Below, piece by piece: positions 17,864-26,657 of a stretch of DNA of 64,000 nt; positions within the stretch are counted from its first letter, which is position 1, and each line of letters begins with the position of its first letter. The DNA lies in the NCBI GenBank assembly GCA_963696405.1, contig CAVOJY010000003.1, positions 310,001 through 374,000 on the forward strand, read 5' to 3'. Source of the DNA: CAVOJY01 sp963696405. GTDB lineage: Bacteria > Chloroflexota > Limnocylindria > Limnocylindrales > CSP1-4. The position numbers and the translations under genes are program-made. The notes below the pieces were generated by a model. The model was not told the origin of the DNA and made no database searches. It saw nothing but the letters and a program-made list of their open reading frames with translations.

Positions 17864-17945
17864 CCTGTCCATGGTCGGCCTCATGCTGGCCTGGGCGCTG
17901 GCCTTCGGCGGCCTGGTGTGGCTGTGCCGGAGGCTGGCCCGGTGA
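17853..17945 (+). CDS. Possible 30-aa membrane protein upstream of kdpF
   Basis: An ATG at 17853 opens a 30-codon frame (MLFDLSMVGLMLAWALAFGG and ten further residues) with one strong hydrophobic helix and a C-terminal RRLAR cluster. It overlaps the receiver gene at its start by 11 bases and kdpF at its end by four (GTGA). GGGGGG lies just upstream as a possible ribosome-binding site. The layout matches a translationally coupled chain, and the helix-plus-basic-end pattern looks like a real membrane micropeptide. No homologue is known to me. Confidence 0.45.
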   Translation: MLFDLSMVGLMLAWALAFGGLVWLCRRLAR

Positions 17946-18031
17946 ACGTCATTGACCTGGTGGGCGGCGCCGTCGCCGTTCTGATTGCCCTCTACCTCTT
18001 CTGGACGCTCCTGCGGCCGGAGGACTTCTGA
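17942..18031 (+). CDS. kdpF: KdpF small subunit
   Basis: A 29-aa single-helix protein starting at the GTG at 17942. Size, hydrophobic core (AVAVLIALYLFWTLL) and the C-terminal RPEDF match KdpF, the lipid-like stabilising peptide of the KdpFABC potassium pump. Its stop is directly followed by the kdpA start. It overlaps the preceding micropeptide frame by four bases. It is easily missed by gene callers. Confidence 0.8.
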   Translation: MNVIDLVGGAVAVLIALYLFWTLLRPEDF

Positions 18032-19748
18032 GTGATGGCGAACCTGCCGGCGATAGTCCAGGCGGCCACGCTCGTGGTTGCGATCCTGCTCGTGACCCGC
18101 CCCCTGGGCGGCTACATCCGCCGGGTGATGGACGGCGAACGCACGTTCCTCTGGCCGGTCTTCCGCCCCGTCGAGCGCGGCATCTACCGGGTGCTCGGCG
18201 TCGACGAGAAGGTCGAGCAGCGCTGGACGGAGTACGCCATCTCGGTCCTCGTGTTTGCGTTCGTTGGCATCTTCGTTCTCTACGTCCAGCAGCGCATCCA
18301 GGGCGTGCTGCCGCTCAACCCGACTGGTTTCGGTCCCGTTGGGCCCGACCTCGCCTTCAACACGGCGACCAGCTTCGAGACGAACACGAACTGGCAGAAC
18401 TACGCGGGCGAGTCCACCATGTCCTACCTGACGCAGATGGCCGGGCTCGCCGTGCGGAACTTCACCTCCGCCGCCATGGGCCTGGTCGTCGCCATCGCCC
18501 TCGTGCGCGGGCTGGTGCGGCGGTCCGCCGGGACGATCGGCAACTTCTGGGTCGACCTCACGCGCTGCACGCTCTACATCCTCCTGCCCATCGCATTCAT
18601 CGCTGCGCTGCTCCTCGTGTCACAGGGAGTCGTCCAGACCCTCAACCCGTACACGACGGTGCATACGCTCCAGGGCGGCGACCAGACCATCGCCGTGGGG
18701 CCATTCGCCTCGCAGGAGTCGATCAAGGAACTCGGCAACAACGGCGGAGGCCCGTTCAATGCGAACTCGGCCCACCCCTTCGAGAACCCGAATCCCCTGA
18801 CGAACTGGCTGGAGATGTTCCTCATCCTGCTGATCCCGTTCAGCCTGACGAACACGTTCGGCCGCATGGCGGGGGACGAGCGGCAGGGCTGGGCGCTCTT
18901 CGCGGCAATGATGGCCATCCTGGTCGTCGCGTCGAGTCGTGGCGATGGGCAGCGAGATGCGCGGGAACCCCCTCTATCCGGCCGGGCTGGACACCGCCCT
19001 CGGCAACATGGAGGGCAAGGAGATCCGTTTCGGCGCGGCCGGGGGAGGACTGTGGGCGGCCGTCACGACCGGCACGAGCACGGGCGCCGTGAACGCCATG
19101 CATGACAGCTTCCTGCCCATCGGCGGGCTCGTGCCCGTGTTCCTGATCCAGCTCGGCGAGATCGCCCCTGGGGGCATCGGGGCCGGCCTCTACGGGATCC
19201 TCATCTTCGGCGCCATCCTGGCCGTGTTCATCGCCGGCCTCATGGTGGGGCGGACTCCGGAGTACCTGGGCAAGAAGATCGAGTCGTACGAGGTCAAGAT
19301 GGCGATGCTCGGCGTCCTCGCCATGGCTGCCAGCATCCTGGTCTTCACCGCCATCGCGACCGGCACGCAGGCCGGACGTGCCGGCCCGCTGAACGCCGGG
19401 CCGCACGGCTTCAGCGAGATCCTCTACGCCTTCTCGAGCCAGACGGGAAACAACGGATCCGCCTTTGCGGGCCTCACCGGGAACACCGCCTTCTACAACC
19501 TGACCGGCGGGTTCGCCATGCTGATCGGGCGCTTCGCGCTGATCATCCCGGCCCTTGCGATCGCGGGTTCCATGGCTGCGAAGCGGCGGGTCGCGCCGTC
19601 GCTTGGGACGTTCCCCACGACCGGCCCTCTGTGGGTCGGTCTGCTCCTGGGGACCGTGCTCATCGTCGGGGCTCTCACCTTCTTCGCGGCGCTGTCGCTG
19701 GGACCCGTCGTCGAGGAGCTCCTCATGCAGGCCGGGAAGGTGTTCTGA
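18032..19748 (+). CDS. kdpA: KdpA potassium-channel-like subunit (frameshifted)
   Basis: KdpA is the potassium-selecting membrane subunit of the Kdp P-type ATPase. The first part (to about 18,930) has the selectivity-type segments TSFETNTNWQNY and NNGGGPFNANSAHPFENP. The second part, in the next frame, begins near GSEMRGNP and has TGTSTGAVNAMHDS and SSQTGNNGSAFAGL. One extra base near 18,933, in CGAGTCGTGG, separates them; removing it yields a continuous protein of normal length (about 571 aa) with all expected helices. I treat it as one gene with a sequence error. The start is GTG 18032 or ATG 18035, both after GGAGGA. Confidence 0.85.
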
Positions 19749-19750
19749 TC

Positions 19751-21961
19751 ATGATCGGGCAATCCGTCGCGGACCGGCTGAAGGCGCCGCTGCTACGGTC
19801 CGTCATCGACACGCGGAGCGGCACCCGGCGCATGCGCCGTGTCGAGCGCAAATCGGGGGCTGGCACAACGGGCGCGCCGCGGGGTGCGCGAGGCGTCTTC
19901 GACCCGCAGCTCCTGCGTGCTGCCCTCCTGCCTGCCCTCCGCAAGTTCGACCCCCGCCAGCTGTACCGGAACCCCGTGATGTTCGTGGTCGAAATCACGG
20001 CGGTGCTGGTCACGCTCGTGTCGATCGTCGATCTGGCCGGTGTGCTGCCCGCCGCACCCGGCGAGGTGGGGCGGTCGCCGGGCTTCGAGATGCAGATAGC
20101 CGCCTGGCTCTGGCTCACCGTGTATTTCGCGACCTACGCGGAGGCGCTCGCCGAGGCACGCGGCAGGGCGCAGGCGGCCACCCTCCGGCGGACGCGCGCG
20201 GAGACGGTCGCGCACCGGCGCCTGCCCGACGGCGGGACCGAGGACGTGGGCTCGTCCGCGCTGCGCGCCGGCGACGTCATCGTGATCCGGGATGGCGAGA
20301 CGATCCCTGGCGATGGCGACGTGATCGAGGGGGTGGCCTACGTCAACGAGGCGGTGATCACCGGCGAATCGGCGCCGGTGCTCAAGGAGCCCGGCACGGA
20401 CATCCGCAGCACCGTGACCGGCGGCACGCTCCTGGTCAGCGATCAGCTGGTGGTGCGTATCACGGCGAACCCGGGCGAGACGTTCCTCGACCGCATGATC
20501 TCGCTGGTCGAGGGCGCGAAGCGCCAGCGCACCCCCAACGAGATCGCGCTGTTCATCCTGCTTTCGGGCCTGACGATCGTGTTCCTGCTGGCCACGGCGA
20601 CGCTCCGACCGTTCGGGCTGTATGCCGACGCGCCGCTCGGGATCGTGGTCCTGGCCGCGCTGCTCGTGTGTCTCATCCCCACGACCATCGGCGGCCTCCT
20701 GTCGGCGATCGGCATCGCCGGCATGGACCGCGTCGCCCGCTTCAACGTGCTCGCCATGAGCGGACGCGCGGTGGAGGCGTCTGGCGACGTGGACGTGATC
20801 CTCCTCGACAAGACGGGGACGATCACCTTCGGCAACCGGCTCGCCTCGCGGATCGTCCCGCTGCCCGGCGTCGACGAGCGGGAGGCCGTCGAGGCCGCCC
20901 TGTTGACCTCCCTCGACGACGAGACGCCCGAAGGGCGATCGATCGTCGAGCTGGCCCGGGGACTCCTCCGGCAGTACGTCCCGGCCGGCCCCGGCGCAGG
21001 GGCCAATCCGTCGCCCGGCGGCGCGGCGGTCGCCACCGTGGTGCCCTTCTCCGCCCAGTCGCGCACGAGCGGGGTCATCCTGGAGGACGGCACGGTGCTG
21101 CTGAAGGGCGCCGTGGATGCCATTCGGGAGGCGCTCGAGGGCGATCCGCCGGCCGAGCTCGAAATCATCGGCAACGAGATCGCGGCGCAGGGCGCCACGC
21201 CGCTGGCCATCCGGCGGAACGGGCGGGCCCTGGGGGTGATCGAGCTCAAGGACACCGTGAAGCCCGGGCTGCGCAAACGGTTCGACGAGCTTCGCAGCAT
21301 GGGAATCCGCACGGTCATGGTGACCGGCGACAACCCGCTGACCGCCAGGACCATCGCCGAGGAAGCCGGGGTCGACGACTTCCTGGCGCAGGCAAAGCCC
21401 GAGGACAAGATCGAGCTGATCCGGCGAGAGCAGGCGGAGGGTCACCTGGTCGCCATGACCGGCGACGGCACGAACGACGCGCCGGCGGTCGCGCAGGCAG
21501 ACGTCGGGCTGGCCATGAACAGCGGCACGTCGGCCTGCAAGGAGGCGGCCAACATGGTTGACCTCGATTCGGACCCGACCAAGCTGATCGAGGTCATCGC
21601 CATCGGCAAGCAGCTGCTCATCACCCGCGGGGCCATCACCACCTTCAGCATCGCGAACGACGTCGCCAAGTACTTCGCGATCCTGCCGGCGATGTTCATG
21701 GTGGCCTACCCGGAGCTCTCGGCGCTCAACGTCATGAACCTGGCGACACCGGAGAGCGCGATCCTGTCGGCCGTCATCTTCAACGCGCTCATCATCATCG
21801 CCCTCGTGCCGCTCTCGATCCGGGGCGTCGCCTATCGCGCTGCGCCCGCGGCCGAACTGCTCCGGCGCAACCTGCTGATCTACGGGGTCGGCGGGATCAT
21901 CGCCCCGTTCCTTGGCATCAAGCTCATCGACGTGGTCATCACGTCGATCCACCTCGCGTAG
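19751..21961 (+). CDS. kdpB: KdpB potassium-transporting ATPase catalytic subunit
   Basis: KdpB is the P-type ATPase subunit that hydrolyses ATP to drive potassium uptake. The phosphorylation site DKTGT lies near residue 353, preceded by the SAIGIAGMDR segment, with TGES in the actuator domain and TGDNPLTA and GDGTNDAPA in the phosphorylation domain. With the ATG at 19751 it is 736 aa. The first ~55 residues are longer and more basic than usual. It follows kdpA by two bases and precedes kdpC by eight, giving the standard kdpFABC order. Confidence 0.97.
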   Translation: MIGQSVADRLKAPLLRSVIDTRSGTRRMRRVERKSGAGTTGAPRGARGVFDPQLLRAALLPALRKFDPRQLYRNPVMFVVEITAVLVTLVSIVDLAGVLPAAPGEVGRSPGFEMQIAAWLWLTVYFATYAEALAEARGRAQAATLRRTRAETVAHRRLPDGGTEDVGSSALRAGDVIVIRDGETIPGDGDVIEGVAYVNEAVITGESAPVLKEPGTDIRSTVTGGTLLVSDQLVVRITANPGETFLDRMISLVEGAKRQRTPNEIALFILLSGLTIVFLLATATLRPFGLYADAPLGIVVLAALLVCLIPTTIGGLLSAIGIAGMDRVARFNVLAMSGRAVEASGDVDVILLDKTGTITFGNRLASRIVPLPGVDEREAVEAALLTSLDDETPEGRSIVELARGLLRQYVPAGPGAGANPSPGGAAVATVVPFSAQSRTSGVILEDGTVLLKGAVDAIREALEGDPPAELEIIGNEIAAQGATPLAIRRNGRALGVIELKDTVKPGLRKRFDELRSMGIRTVMVTGDNPLTARTIAEEAGVDDFLAQAKPEDKIELIRREQAEGHLVAMTGDGTNDAPAVAQADVGLAMNSGTSACKEAANMVDLDSDPTKLIEVIAIGKQLLITRGAITTFSIANDVAKYFAILPAMFMVAYPELSALNVMNLATPESAILSAVIFNALIIIALVPLSIRGVAYRAAPAAELLRRNLLIYGVGGIIAPFLGIKLIDVVITSIHLA

Positions 21962-21969
21962 GGGGCGCC

Positions 21970-22554
21970 ATGCGATCGTTCCTCCGGCACCAGCTCTGGC
22001 CGGCTTTCGCCCTTCTTGGTCTCCTCACCCTGATCACCGGGCTCGCCTATCCGGCGGCCGTCACTGCGATCGCCCAGGTCGTCTTCCCCTCGCAGGCAAA
22101 CGGGTCGTTCATCGTCGTTGACGGGCAGACCGTCGGTTCCTCCCTGATCGGGCAGGCGTTCAGCGACCCAAAGTACCTCTCGGGCCGGCCGTCTGCCGCG
22201 GGGCCGAACGGGTACGATGCGACGAGCTCGGCGGGGTCGAACCTCGGCCCCACCTCGTCGACCCTCATCGACCGCATCGCGAAACAGGTCGACGAGATGC
22301 GCGCGGCGAACGGAAATGCCCCCATCCCCGTGGATCTCGTCACGACAAGCGCATCTGGGCTCGACCCCGACATCAGCCCGGCGGCGGCGGAGTACCAGGT
22401 GCCGCGGGTGGCGAAAGCGCGCGGCATGACGGAGGACCAGGTGCGGCAGGTCATCGCGCGGCATACGGAGGAGCCGCTGTTCGGGCTCCTCGGCGCGTCG
22501 CGGGTCAACGTGCTGCTGGTCAACCTCGACCTGGACGGACTGCTGGGACAATGA
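21970..22554 (+). CDS. kdpC: KdpC subunit
   Basis: KdpC is the single-span accessory subunit of the Kdp pump. The N-terminal membrane helix (about residues 10-35, PAFALLGLLTLITGLAYP) is followed by a periplasmic-type domain with the family segments GSSLIGQ, YLSGRPSA, ASGLDPDISPAAA and VNVLLVNLDLD. The 194-aa length is normal. The ATG at 21970 follows kdpB closely. Next is the separate KdpD sensor-half gene, 28 bases on. Confidence 0.95.
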   Translation: MRSFLRHQLWPAFALLGLLTLITGLAYPAAVTAIAQVVFPSQANGSFIVVDGQTVGSSLIGQAFSDPKYLSGRPSAAGPNGYDATSSAGSNLGPTSSTLIDRIAKQVDEMRAANGNAPIPVDLVTTSASGLDPDISPAAAEYQVPRVAKARGMTEDQVRQVIARHTEEPLFGLLGASRVNVLLVNLDLDGLLGQ

Positions 22555-22582
22555 GGTGCGACACGCTCCGGGAGGGACGTCG

Positions 22583-23752
22583 ATGATTCACCGCGTCGAG
22601 GGCGATCGGCCGACCGGCGACCAGCGGCCGACCGGCGACCAGATGCTTGCGCGCGTGCAGGCCGAGGCTCCGGCGCTGCGCGGTCGCCTGCGCGTCTACC
22701 TGGGCATGGCGCCGGGCGTGGGCAAGACGTACCGCATGCTCGAGGAAGCGCACCGGCGCAAGGAGCGCGGGACCGACGTCGTCGTCGGATTCGTCGAGAC
22801 CTACGGCCGCTTGAGGACAGCGGCGCTTCTCGACGGCCTGGAGGCGGTGCCCCGTGCCCGGATCGAGTACCGCGGCGTGGTCGTGGAGGAGATGGACACC
22901 GATGCGGTCATTGCCCGCAAGCCTGCGGTCGCGCTCATCGACGAGCTCGCTCACACCAACGTGCCGGGCTCGCCGCGCGAGAAGCGCTGGGAGGACGTAG
23001 AGCTGATCCGGGATGCAGGGATCCATGTCATCAGCACCTGCAACGTCCAGCACGTCGAATTGGTGGCCGACGCTGTTCAGACCATCCTCGGAGTGCCCGT
23101 TCGCGAACGGGTCCCCGACGAGGTGATCCGGGCGGCCGACGAGATCGAGCTGGTGGACATGAGCCCGCATGCCCTGCGGCAGCGCATGCGCCACGGCAAC
23201 GTGTACCCGCCGGACCGGGCTGCGATCGCCCTGGAGCGCTTCTTCACCGAGGCGAACCTGATGGCGCTGCGCGATCTCAGCCTGCGGTTCGTGGCGGGCA
23301 AGGTCGACGAGGAACTGGAGGACATCGTCTCGGAGCGCGGCCTCGGGCAGCTACCCCCGGTGACCGAGAGGATTCTCGTCGTCGTCGACGAGACCCCGGA
23401 TTGCCGGCGCGCTCTCCGGCGCGGCGCGTCGCTGGCGAGCGTCCTCCGATCAGAGCTTCTCGCTGTGGCGGTCCTCACCCCGACGGTCCTGCAGGCCCGC
23501 GACCGGGCGCAGAACCTTCAGGAAAACGTTGACTACGCCGCCGACCTCGGGGCAGAGGTCCTGCGCGTCGAGGCCTCCGACGATTTCATCGGCGTCGAGC
23601 AGGTGGTGAGGGACCATCGAATCACTCACGTAGTGCTCGTCCGGCGGAGGTCACCCGGACTCGGGCGTCTGCTTCGGCGGCCGCTGGCCGACGCTCTCCT
23701 CGAGAGGTTGCCCGGCCTCGAGGTACACCTGCTCGGCAGCAGCGAGGGGTAG
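22583..23752 (+). CDS. KdpD N-terminal sensor with Usp domain, separate from the kinase
   Basis: The N-terminal ~220 residues are the KdpD sensor domain: the Walker A-like GMAPGVGKTYRML, the VGFVETYGR segment, and the IDELAHTNVPGS and ISTCNVQHVE motifs. The rest is a universal-stress-protein-like domain (about residues 255-385) starting at RILVVVDETPDCRRAL. The membrane and kinase halves are absent; they are encoded about 8 kb upstream at 14,742. The protein is 389 aa with an ATG preceded by GGAGGG. It would be a soluble sensor acting on the separate kinase. Such splitting is known in some bacteria, and here the two halves flank the whole kdp operon. Confidence 0.9.
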   Translation: MIHRVEGDRPTGDQRPTGDQMLARVQAEAPALRGRLRVYLGMAPGVGKTYRMLEEAHRRKERGTDVVVGFVETYGRLRTAALLDGLEAVPRARIEYRGVVVEEMDTDAVIARKPAVALIDELAHTNVPGSPREKRWEDVELIRDAGIHVISTCNVQHVELVADAVQTILGVPVRERVPDEVIRAADEIELVDMSPHALRQRMRHGNVYPPDRAAIALERFFTEANLMALRDLSLRFVAGKVDEELEDIVSERGLGQLPPVTERILVVVDETPDCRRALRRGASLASVLRSELLAVAVLTPTVLQARDRAQNLQENVDYAADLGAEVLRVEASDDFIGVEQVVRDHRITHVVLVRRRSPGLGRLLRRPLADALLERLPGLEVHLLGSSEG

Positions 23753-24189
23753 CGCCCCGGCAGAGACCGGGGACCTATCCTCCGCGCCTCGTCGCCCGCA
23801 CCCCCCCCCGCTGTGCCCGAACCCCACCTCCGGCCGGCCGTCGCCGCCCGATTCCGCCAGCTGCCCACCCAGGGGCTACGGAACAGAGGGGCGCCTCGTT
23901 TGGCGGGGCTGGGCGCCGGGCTGGCTTATCCCATGGTCCCCCGCCACGCTGGCCGCGGGACGTCCAATGCTCGCTCGAGGTTGGCGCGGCACCGGCCGAC
24001 CGCCTGTGGATGCCGGCTTGGACTGCCCCGCAGCCCAGGGGTGACTACCCGGCAGAACCCGGTTGACAGCCGGAGGCGGCCTCGGTCGCTGCCCGGTCTC
24101 ACGGCACAACCGTGCCCGTTGCACCGGCGCACCGGAGGATCGCCACAACGCCCGGTCCAGCGTCGTGCCGGTGCTACCATCGGCCGGCC
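23753..24189. other. Non-coding gap after the kdp locus
   Basis: About 440 bases with no convincing gene. The stretch is GC-rich and includes a run of nine or more C near 23,803, so small errors are possible here. No clear terminator, promoter or repeat is seen. Short open frames on both strands are GC artefacts. Confidence 0.5.
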
Positions 24190-24801
24190 ATGCTGGATCA
24201 CGAAGAGAAGTTCCTGTTCAAGGAGGAGATCCTCCATCTCGCCAATGCCCTCGACGAGCCGGGCGTGCTCGACAACGTCGAGGACCTGCTCACGGACGTC
24301 ATCACCAGCCCGCGGTTCGACTCTGAGGTCTTCACCCTGGAGCGCTCGCTCCAGGTCATGCTGGGGCCGCGCGCCGGGACGACCCTGGTGGGGCTGCTGA
24401 CCGTTGCGCCGGACGTGTTCGACGAAGTCGCCGAGGTGCGCATCGCCGCCGAGGTCCAGGAGCGCCTGGTTGCCTGGCGGGCCCGGTTCGGCCTCGCCAT
24501 CGACAATGCCCTGAACTTCCTGAACAACCCGGACGGCATCCAGGGCCACAACTTCAGCACCCAGATCGCGCACGTGGACGACCGGCGGGTCCTGCAGGGG
24601 CGGCTGACCCTGGTCCGCTACAACAACGAGCCGCAGTTCTTCGTCGCCGACGCGAACGTCCTCTACAGCCTGGTCGCCGACCTGCTCGAGCAACTCGGAC
24701 CGTACTCCGACAGCGACACGATCGAGCCCGAGATCCTCGCGCGTCTCAAGGAAGCGGTGATGCTCCTCGAGCGGCGCACCGCCCCGCGCGAACGTACCTG
24801 A
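24190..24801 (+). CDS. Conserved hypothetical protein, 203 aa
   Basis: An acidic, probably helical and cytoplasmic protein starting at the ATG at 24190 (MLDHEEKFLFKEEIL). It has no known motif. The NNPDGIQGHNFSTQIAHV stretch near the middle and the C-terminal LARLKEAVMLLERR helix look well structured. The strong third-position GC bias confirms it is coding. It converges on panC with a 48-base gap. Function unknown. Confidence 0.65.
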   Translation: MLDHEEKFLFKEEILHLANALDEPGVLDNVEDLLTDVITSPRFDSEVFTLERSLQVMLGPRAGTTLVGLLTVAPDVFDEVAEVRIAAEVQERLVAWRARFGLAIDNALNFLNNPDGIQGHNFSTQIAHVDDRRVLQGRLTLVRYNNEPQFFVADANVLYSLVADLLEQLGPYSDSDTIEPEILARLKEAVMLLERRTAPRERT

Positions 24802-24849
24802 CCCGGCCGACCGGACGAGCCGACCCGCGGCCCCGCCCGCGCGGGAGAG

Positions 24850-25684
24850 TCAGCCGAGCGGCAGGTTGTCGATGAGGCGCGTCGAGCCGAACGCGACCGC
24901 CAGCGAGAGGAGCGCCGGGCCCTCCACGCGGTCGAGCTCCCGCAGCGTGGTCGCATCGGCCACGCTCACGTACTCCGGCCTTGCCAGTGGTTCCGCCGCG
25001 AGCACCGCGCGCATGACGGCGCGCAGCGCCTCCGCGTCCCGTTCGCCGGCCTCGTACCGGGCCGCGGCCGTCCAGGAGGGCGCGGCAGAGCACCGGGGCG
25101 GCGGCGCGCTCTGCGGGGGAGAGCAGCACGTTGCGCGAGCTGATGGCCAGGCCGTCGGCCTCGCGGACGGTGGGACAGACGACGACCTTCGTCGGGATCC
25201 CGAGGTCCTGGGCCATCCGCCGCACGACCACGGTCTGCTGGGCGTCCTTCTGGCCGAAGTAGGCGGCGTCGGCGGCGGCGAGGCCCAACAGCACCGCGAC
25301 CACGGTCGCGACGCCCTCGAAGTGCCCCGGCCGCGCCGCGCCCTCGAGCGGCTCCGCAACGGCCCCCACCACGACCCGGGTGTCGAAGCCGGGCGGGTAC
25401 ACCTCCTCGACCGGCGGCGCAAAGACGATGTCCGTCCCGTCCGCCTCGCAGATCGCCAGGTCCCGCGCCTCGTCACGGGGGTACCCCTGGAAATCCCGTG
25501 GCTCGTTGAACTGCGCCGGGTTGACGAAGATCGTCACCACGACCGTAGCGCTCTCAGCCCGTGCCCGCGCGATGAGCGAGCGGTGGCCGTCGTGGAGCGC
25601 GCCCATGGTGGGCACGAGCCCGACCGGCCGGCCGGAGGCCGACACGGCCGCACGAAGCTCCGCCCTGGTCCGCGTGACGAGCAT
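24850..25684 (-). CDS. panC: Pantothenate synthetase (frameshifted)
   Basis: PanC condenses pantoate and beta-alanine to pantothenate using ATP. The N-terminal GLVPTMGALHDGH carries the HxGH-like signature, then VTIFVNPAQF, the AYFGQKDAQQ segment and the ISSRNVLLS loop. The C-terminal part (EYVSVADATTLREL, STRLIDNLPLG) is in the next frame. One extra G near 25,064 explains the shift, and correcting it gives a normal ~277-aa protein. The start ATG at 25684 is followed by the usual LVTRTRAELR. It is the last gene of a coaX-coaBC-panB-panC operon. Confidence 0.88.
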
Positions 25685-25731
25685 GGCGCCGACTGGTGCC
25701 GCGAGGTCCCGCGAGGTCCCGCCGAGGCGGC

Positions 25732-26655
25732 CTACAGGTCCCGGTCCAGGGGGAGGCTCTCGGCGAGGATCGCGGTCTCCGCGTCCGCGCGGTCGAGTGG
25801 CGTCCGCCCCAGGACCGAGGCGAGCACGTCGTCATCCATGCGCACGGTCTCCGCCGGCCCGGGGAACGTCCCGGCCTCCACGTCGGCCCGGTACCGCCCG
25901 GCCGCGTCGAGGACGACGGCGCCCAGGTCCGCGTACTTCCGGGCGTGCCGCGGGATCCAGCCGGGCATGGTGCCGAGGACGTCGTTCACCACCTGGATCT
26001 GGCCGCTGCACCCGGGACCGGCCCCGATGCCGATGGTGGGGATCGAGAGGCGCTGCGTGAGCGCCGCGGCAAGCTGTTCGGGCACGAGCTCGAGGACGAT
26101 CGAGAAGGCGCCCGCTTCCTGGACGGAGAGAGCGTCGGCGATGAGCTGGCGGGCCGCCTCCCGCGTCTTCCCCTGGACACGGACCCGCCCGATCTGGTGG
26201 ATCGACTGGGGCGTGAGGCCGATGTGGCCCATGACCGCGATGCCCGCCCGCGTCATGGCCTCGATCGTGCGGGCACTCCGCACTCCGCCCTCGACCTTGA
26301 CCGCCTGGCAGCCGGCCTCGCGGAGGAAGACGCCCGCGTTCTCCACGCTGCGCTCGACCGAGACGCCGTAGGTGAGGAAGGGCATGTCCGCTACGACGAG
26401 GGCGCGACTCGTCCCGCGGACGACCGCCTTGGTGTGGTGGAGCATCTCGCTCATGCTGACCCGCACCGTGGTCTCGTACCCGAGCATCACCTGCCCGAGG
26501 GAGTCGCCGACCAGGAGCATGGGGATGCCCGCATCGTCGAGCAGTCGCGCCGTCGGGTAGTCGTACGCGGTGAGCATGGGGATGCGCACGCCATCGGCAT
26601 GCATCTGCGCGATGTCCGCGACGGTGACGCGGCGGATCGGCTCGGTGACGCTCAT
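25732..26655 (-). CDS. panB: 3-methyl-2-oxobutanoate hydroxymethyltransferase
   Basis: PanB makes ketopantoate from 2-oxoisovalerate and methylene-tetrahydrofolate. The RIPMLTAYDYPTARLLDDAG and LLVGDSLGQVMLGYE segments, the EGG loop, LTPQS, the LELVPEQLA stretch and GIGAGPGCSGQ are family markers, including the metal-binding Asp residues. The ATG at 26655 follows directly after coaBC (2-base gap). The product is 307 aa, slightly longer than E. coli PanB because of an extended C-terminus. It lies 47 bases before panC. Confidence 0.95.
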   Translation of the reverse strand: MSVTEPIRRVTVADIAQMHADGVRIPMLTAYDYPTARLLDDAGIPMLLVGDSLGQVMLGYETTVRVSMSEMLHHTKAVVRGTSRALVVADMPFLTYGVSVERSVENAGVFLREAGCQAVKVEGGVRSARTIEAMTRAGIAVMGHIGLTPQSIHQIGRVRVQGKTREAARQLIADALSVQEAGAFSIVLELVPEQLAAALTQRLSIPTIGIGAGPGCSGQIQVVNDVLGTMPGWIPRHARKYADLGAVVLDAAGRYRADVEAGTFPGPAETVRMDDDVLASVLGRTPLDRADAETAILAESLPLDRDL

Positions 26656-26657
26656 GG

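Noticed and set aside
19793..21952. Long minus-strand open frame opposite kdpB (719 codons)
   Set aside because: GC-rich shadow of kdpB with low-complexity Arg/Gly/His content and no family motif.
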